9,458 nucleotides of DNA from Acidobacteriota bacterium (GTDB lineage: Bacteria > Acidobacteriota > Vicinamibacteria > Marinacidobacterales > SMYC01): positions 1 to 9,458 of the forward strand of contig JAUVQL010000017.1 in the NCBI GenBank assembly GCA_030598165.1. Reading direction: 5' to 3'. A program made the translations under genes and the position numbers. Shown here in pieces: positions 7,895 to 9,458 of the stretch (positions are counted from its first letter, which is position 1; each line of letters starts with the position of its first letter). The notes below the pieces were generated by a model that was given only the letters and a program-made list of their open reading frames with translations, ran no database searches and had not been told where the DNA came from.

Positions 7895-8323
7895 GTGAAC
7901 CTTAAAGAATTCCTCTTGAGCCGCCCCAAGGTCATCGCCCGAACCAAGTTGGGAGATCGTTTCAAGGGCTACCTTCAGGATGGTCGAGCCCTCATGCGTG
8001 GTGACCTACGCATGCAAAGCTTCGAAGGAAGGGATTTACCCCTTGATCTGGAACAGCTCAAAGGTATCTTCTTCGTCCGCGATTATCAAGGCGACAAAGA
8101 ATACCTAGAGGACAAAACCTTGACCGGCGAGCCGGAGCGGAAAGGGTTACGCGTTCGCATCCGTTTCGAGGACAACGAGTCGATGGAAGGCGTCGTCGAG
8201 AACTCTCTGGAGATTATTCAGGCGAACGGCTTCTTCTTCTGGCCGGCCGATCCAAAGGCCAACAACGAGCTCATTTTCGTCGTGAAATCAGCTCTGCTAG
8301 GTTTTCGAGTCCTCGGAGTTTAA
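7895..8323 (+). CDS. DUF6982-like protein, 142 residues
   Basis: This is a small soluble protein of unknown function with two copies of a beta-rich unit. The first is VIARTKLGDRFKGYLQDGR (13-31) leading to LEQLKGIFFVRDYQGDKEYLED (52-73). The second is RVRIRFEDNESMEGVVENSL (86-105), ending GFFFWPADPKANNELIFVV (112-130). The KGIFFVRDYQGD and FFxxPADPxxNN signatures fit the DUF6982 family as I recall it, common in Acidobacteriota and Deltaproteobacteria and without assigned biochemistry. The start is GTG at 7895, directly after an in-frame TGA (7889-7891), so no earlier start is possible. The Shine-Dalgarno is weak (GGATGAG). It ends 2 nt before the proposed CYTH start, suggesting an operon. Confidence 0.8.
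   Translation: MNLKEFLLSRPKVIARTKLGDRFKGYLQDGRALMRGDLRMQSFEGRDLPLDLEQLKGIFFVRDYQGDKEYLEDKTLTGEPERKGLRVRIRFEDNESMEGVVENSLEIIQANGFFFWPADPKANNELIFVVKSALLGFRVLGV
8315..8318 (+). promoter_or_regulatory. Shine-Dalgarno for the CYTH gene
   Basis: GGAG inside the last codons of the upstream gene lies 7 nt before CTG at 8326, an ideal distance, and 13 nt before GTA at 8332. It is the main argument for CTG as the initiation codon. Confidence 0.45.
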
Positions 8324-8325
8324 TC

Positions 8326-8889
8326 CTGAGCGTAGCCCGCAACGTAGAGATCAAAGCGAGAGTCGGCGATCTCGATACGCTCCGCAGCACAGTCGAGCAG
8401 ATGGCCGATCACGGCCCCGAGATCATTCACCAGGAGGACATTTTTTTTCACTGCGATAGTGGTCGCCTCAAACTTCGACGTTTCTCCGACACTGCCGGAG
8501 AGCTCATCTTTTACCAACGTCCGGACGGCAGAGAACCTTTGGAGTCCCAATATTCCCGCTCGCCGACGACGGACCCGGACGGCATCACCGAAGTACTGTC
8601 GAAGAGCCTAGGCGTGAGGGGGATCGTCAAAAAGACGAGAACGCTCTACTGGTCAGGGCAAACACGTATTCATATCGACGAGGTCGAAGGCCTGGGCTCC
8701 TTCATGGAGCTGGAAGTCGTCCTCGAGCAACACCAATCGACGACTGAAGGTACTCGCATCGCCAATCACATCATGCAGATACTCGAGATCGAAAAGGACG
8801 CGCTGATCGAAGTCGCCTACATCGACCTCTTAGAACAGGCCACAGATGAAAGAACTCAAGAACCCAAGAACTCAAGAATTCAAGAATGA
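8326..8889 (+). CDS. CYTH domain protein (class IV adenylate cyclase/triphosphatase type), probable CTG start
   Basis: This is a 187-residue CYTH protein. The fold is a beta tunnel that binds triphosphate; members are class IV adenylate cyclases, thiamine triphosphatases or inorganic triphosphatases, and the activity here is undetermined. Visible elements, counting CTG as residue 1, are NVEIKARV (6-13, acidic/lysine first strand), HQEDIFF (35-41), GRLKLRR (46-52), YQRPD (63-67) and KKTRTLYWSGQTRIHIDEVEGLG (102-124). The acidic pair strand FMELEVVLE follows at 126-134. There is no in-frame ATG, GTG or TTG from at least 8230 to 8400. The first ATG, 8401, would delete the first strand with its conserved Glu and Lys. 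CTG at 8326 with GGAG 7 nt upstream is the best start. A -1 frameshift from the upstream gene is an alternative. The last 13 codons are a tandem octamer repeat, giving a tail (ERTQEPKNSRIQE) that is probably not part of the fold. Confidence 0.87.
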   Translation: MSVARNVEIKARVGDLDTLRSTVEQMADHGPEIIHQEDIFFHCDSGRLKLRRFSDTAGELIFYQRPDGREPLESQYSRSPTTDPDGITEVLSKSLGVRGIVKKTRTLYWSGQTRIHIDEVEGLGSFMELEVVLEQHQSTTEGTRIANHIMQILEIEKDALIEVAYIDLLEQATDERTQEPKNSRIQE

Positions 8890-8984
8890 ATTTGTGGGCC
8901 GGCATGGCCGGCCTTTTTATTTCGGAATTAGTTGGAGTGTGGATGAGATTCTTGAATTCTCGAGTTCTTGTGTTCTCGAGTTCT
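8850..8984. repeat. Inverted pair of octamer tandem arrays flanking a terminator
   Basis: Positions 8850-8889 are exactly five copies of an 8-bp unit (AAGAACTC, AAGAACCC, AAGAACTC, AAGAATTC, AAGAATGA); the last supplies the TGA stop of the CYTH gene. Positions 8948-8984 are the reverse complement of 8851-8887 at 34 of 37 positions, and end next to the selB stop (8985-8987). Each convergent gene therefore ends in the same repeat, with 60 nt between the arms. The whole could form a 37-bp stem or arise from an inverted duplication. Confidence 0.85.
8897..8918 (+). terminator. Rho-independent terminator after the CYTH gene
   Basis: GGCCGGC (8897-8903), loop ATG, GCCGGCC (8907-8913), then TTTTT (8914-8918). 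It starts 8 nt after the CYTH stop. The T-run is only on the plus strand; the minus side reads CACAAAT, so selB would need the surrounding inverted repeat or another signal. Confidence 0.8.
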
Positions 8985-9458
8985 CTACAAAACCACCCTG
9001 TCCTTTCCCACCCGCCGAGTGATCCGCTCGCGATCCAGCCACTCTAAAAGAGGGATAGCATACTTTCGAGTGACACCGGTAAGCTCTTTGAAGAAGGCGA
9101 CGTCAATGGGATCGCCTTTCTTCTTGTGCCGGCCAATCGAAACCTTGAGCTCGTCCAGGGCTACTCGATGAAAGACCATCCCCGCCGTCAACTTCACGAG
9201 CTTGCCTTCCTGGAGAAGGAGTCGCTCGATCCGCTGCAGGAGCTTCGGATCCTGCTTACTGGATGTGGCCATTTCCGCAATAGAAGACGGTTGATAGCGA
9301 GCTTTTTTGTAGGCCTCGAGCAAGAATTCAGCCGCGCTTTCTTCTTCTCGGTTGAGATGAACCCGGTGATCCGCCGTGGCGACGCGATCTCGCTCCGCGC
9401 GAATGTTGCCGTCTCGAGCTAAACGCCCGAGAACCCATTCAAATATCTCGTTCGGGGC
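8985..9458 (-). CDS. selB: Selenocysteine-specific elongation factor SelB, C-terminal part (partial)
   Basis: The frame is open from the right edge to TAG (8987-8985), giving the last 157 residues of a protein that continues outside the window. SelB is a GTPase that delivers Sec-tRNA to UGA codons; its C-terminal winged-helix repeats bind the mRNA SECIS hairpin. About two winged helices are present. One covers FEWVLGRLARDGNIRAERD and the helix around YKKARYQPSSIAEM. The last contains VAFFKELTGVTRKYAIPLLEWLDRERITRRVG, the typical SelB terminal signature with the recognition helix (TRKYAIPLLEWLD). The GTPase and EF-Tu-like domains lie beyond the window. Its presence implies that this organism makes selenoproteins. 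It converges on the CYTH gene. Confidence 0.93.
   Translation of the reverse strand, partial: APNEIFEWVLGRLARDGNIRAERDRVATADHRVHLNREEESAAEFLLEAYKKARYQPSSIAEMATSSKQDPKLLQRIERLLLQEGKLVKLTAGMVFHRVALDELKVSIGRHKKKGDPIDVAFFKELTGVTRKYAIPLLEWLDRERITRRVGKDRVVL

Noticed and set aside
8850..8984. CRISPR-like array
   Set aside because: The units are 8 bp, contiguous and without spacers, so this is a simple tandem repeat in inverted copies.

Overview
The window looks like a chromosomal stretch from a free-living, moderately GC-rich Gram-negative-type bacterium. The best taxonomic guess is Acidobacteriota or a similar deep lineage. This rests on the style of the proteins: a long PrkA of 688 residues, a YhbH starting M-x-L-x-IDRD, a DUF6982-like protein and a CYTH protein. 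It is an impression from memory, not a computed placement. No rRNA, tRNA, CRISPR array, phage gene or transposase was seen.

Left edge (1-711): the C-terminal end of a plus-strand gene, then a small orphan gene (216-575) with a strong ribosome binding site, then a short convergent intergenic region with an 11-bp GC-rich hairpin.

Centre (712-6673, minus strand): the conserved trio prkA -> yhbH -> spoVR. It encodes an AAA+ serine kinase/protease-like protein, a von Willebrand A-like DUF444 protein and a SpoVR protein. This stationary-phase/stress module occurs as yeaG-yeaH plus ycgB in enterobacteria and as separate sporulation-linked genes in Bacillus. yhbH and spoVR overlap by ATGA. A REP-like inverted repeat lies between prkA and yhbH. 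Upstream of prkA, on the same strand, is an exported metallophosphoesterase (5'-nucleotidase family). It keeps its whole catalytic domain but appears to have lost the usual C-terminal domain. Its last ~70 codons look like the upstream region of prkA and contain a near-consensus promoter (TTGACA, 17 nt, TATCAT).

Right part (6674-9458): a 63-bp near-perfect palindrome separates the metallophosphoesterase from a divergent aldo/keto reductase and seems to supply the -35 box of the reductase promoter. Next is a probable two-gene operon, a DUF6982-like protein and a CYTH (class IV adenylate cyclase/triphosphatase-type) protein. The CYTH gene has no ATG, GTG or TTG at its conserved N-terminus and probably starts at CTG. 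It converges on the 3' part of selB (selenocysteine-specific elongation factor), which runs off the right edge. Both convergent genes end in the same 8-bp tandem repeat (consensus AAGAACTC), arranged as an inverted pair around a rho-independent terminator.

I do not see an undescribed multi-gene system. The most unusual points are the repeat-derived regulatory and terminal sequences, the truncated phosphoesterase carrying the prkA promoter, and the non-canonical CYTH start.
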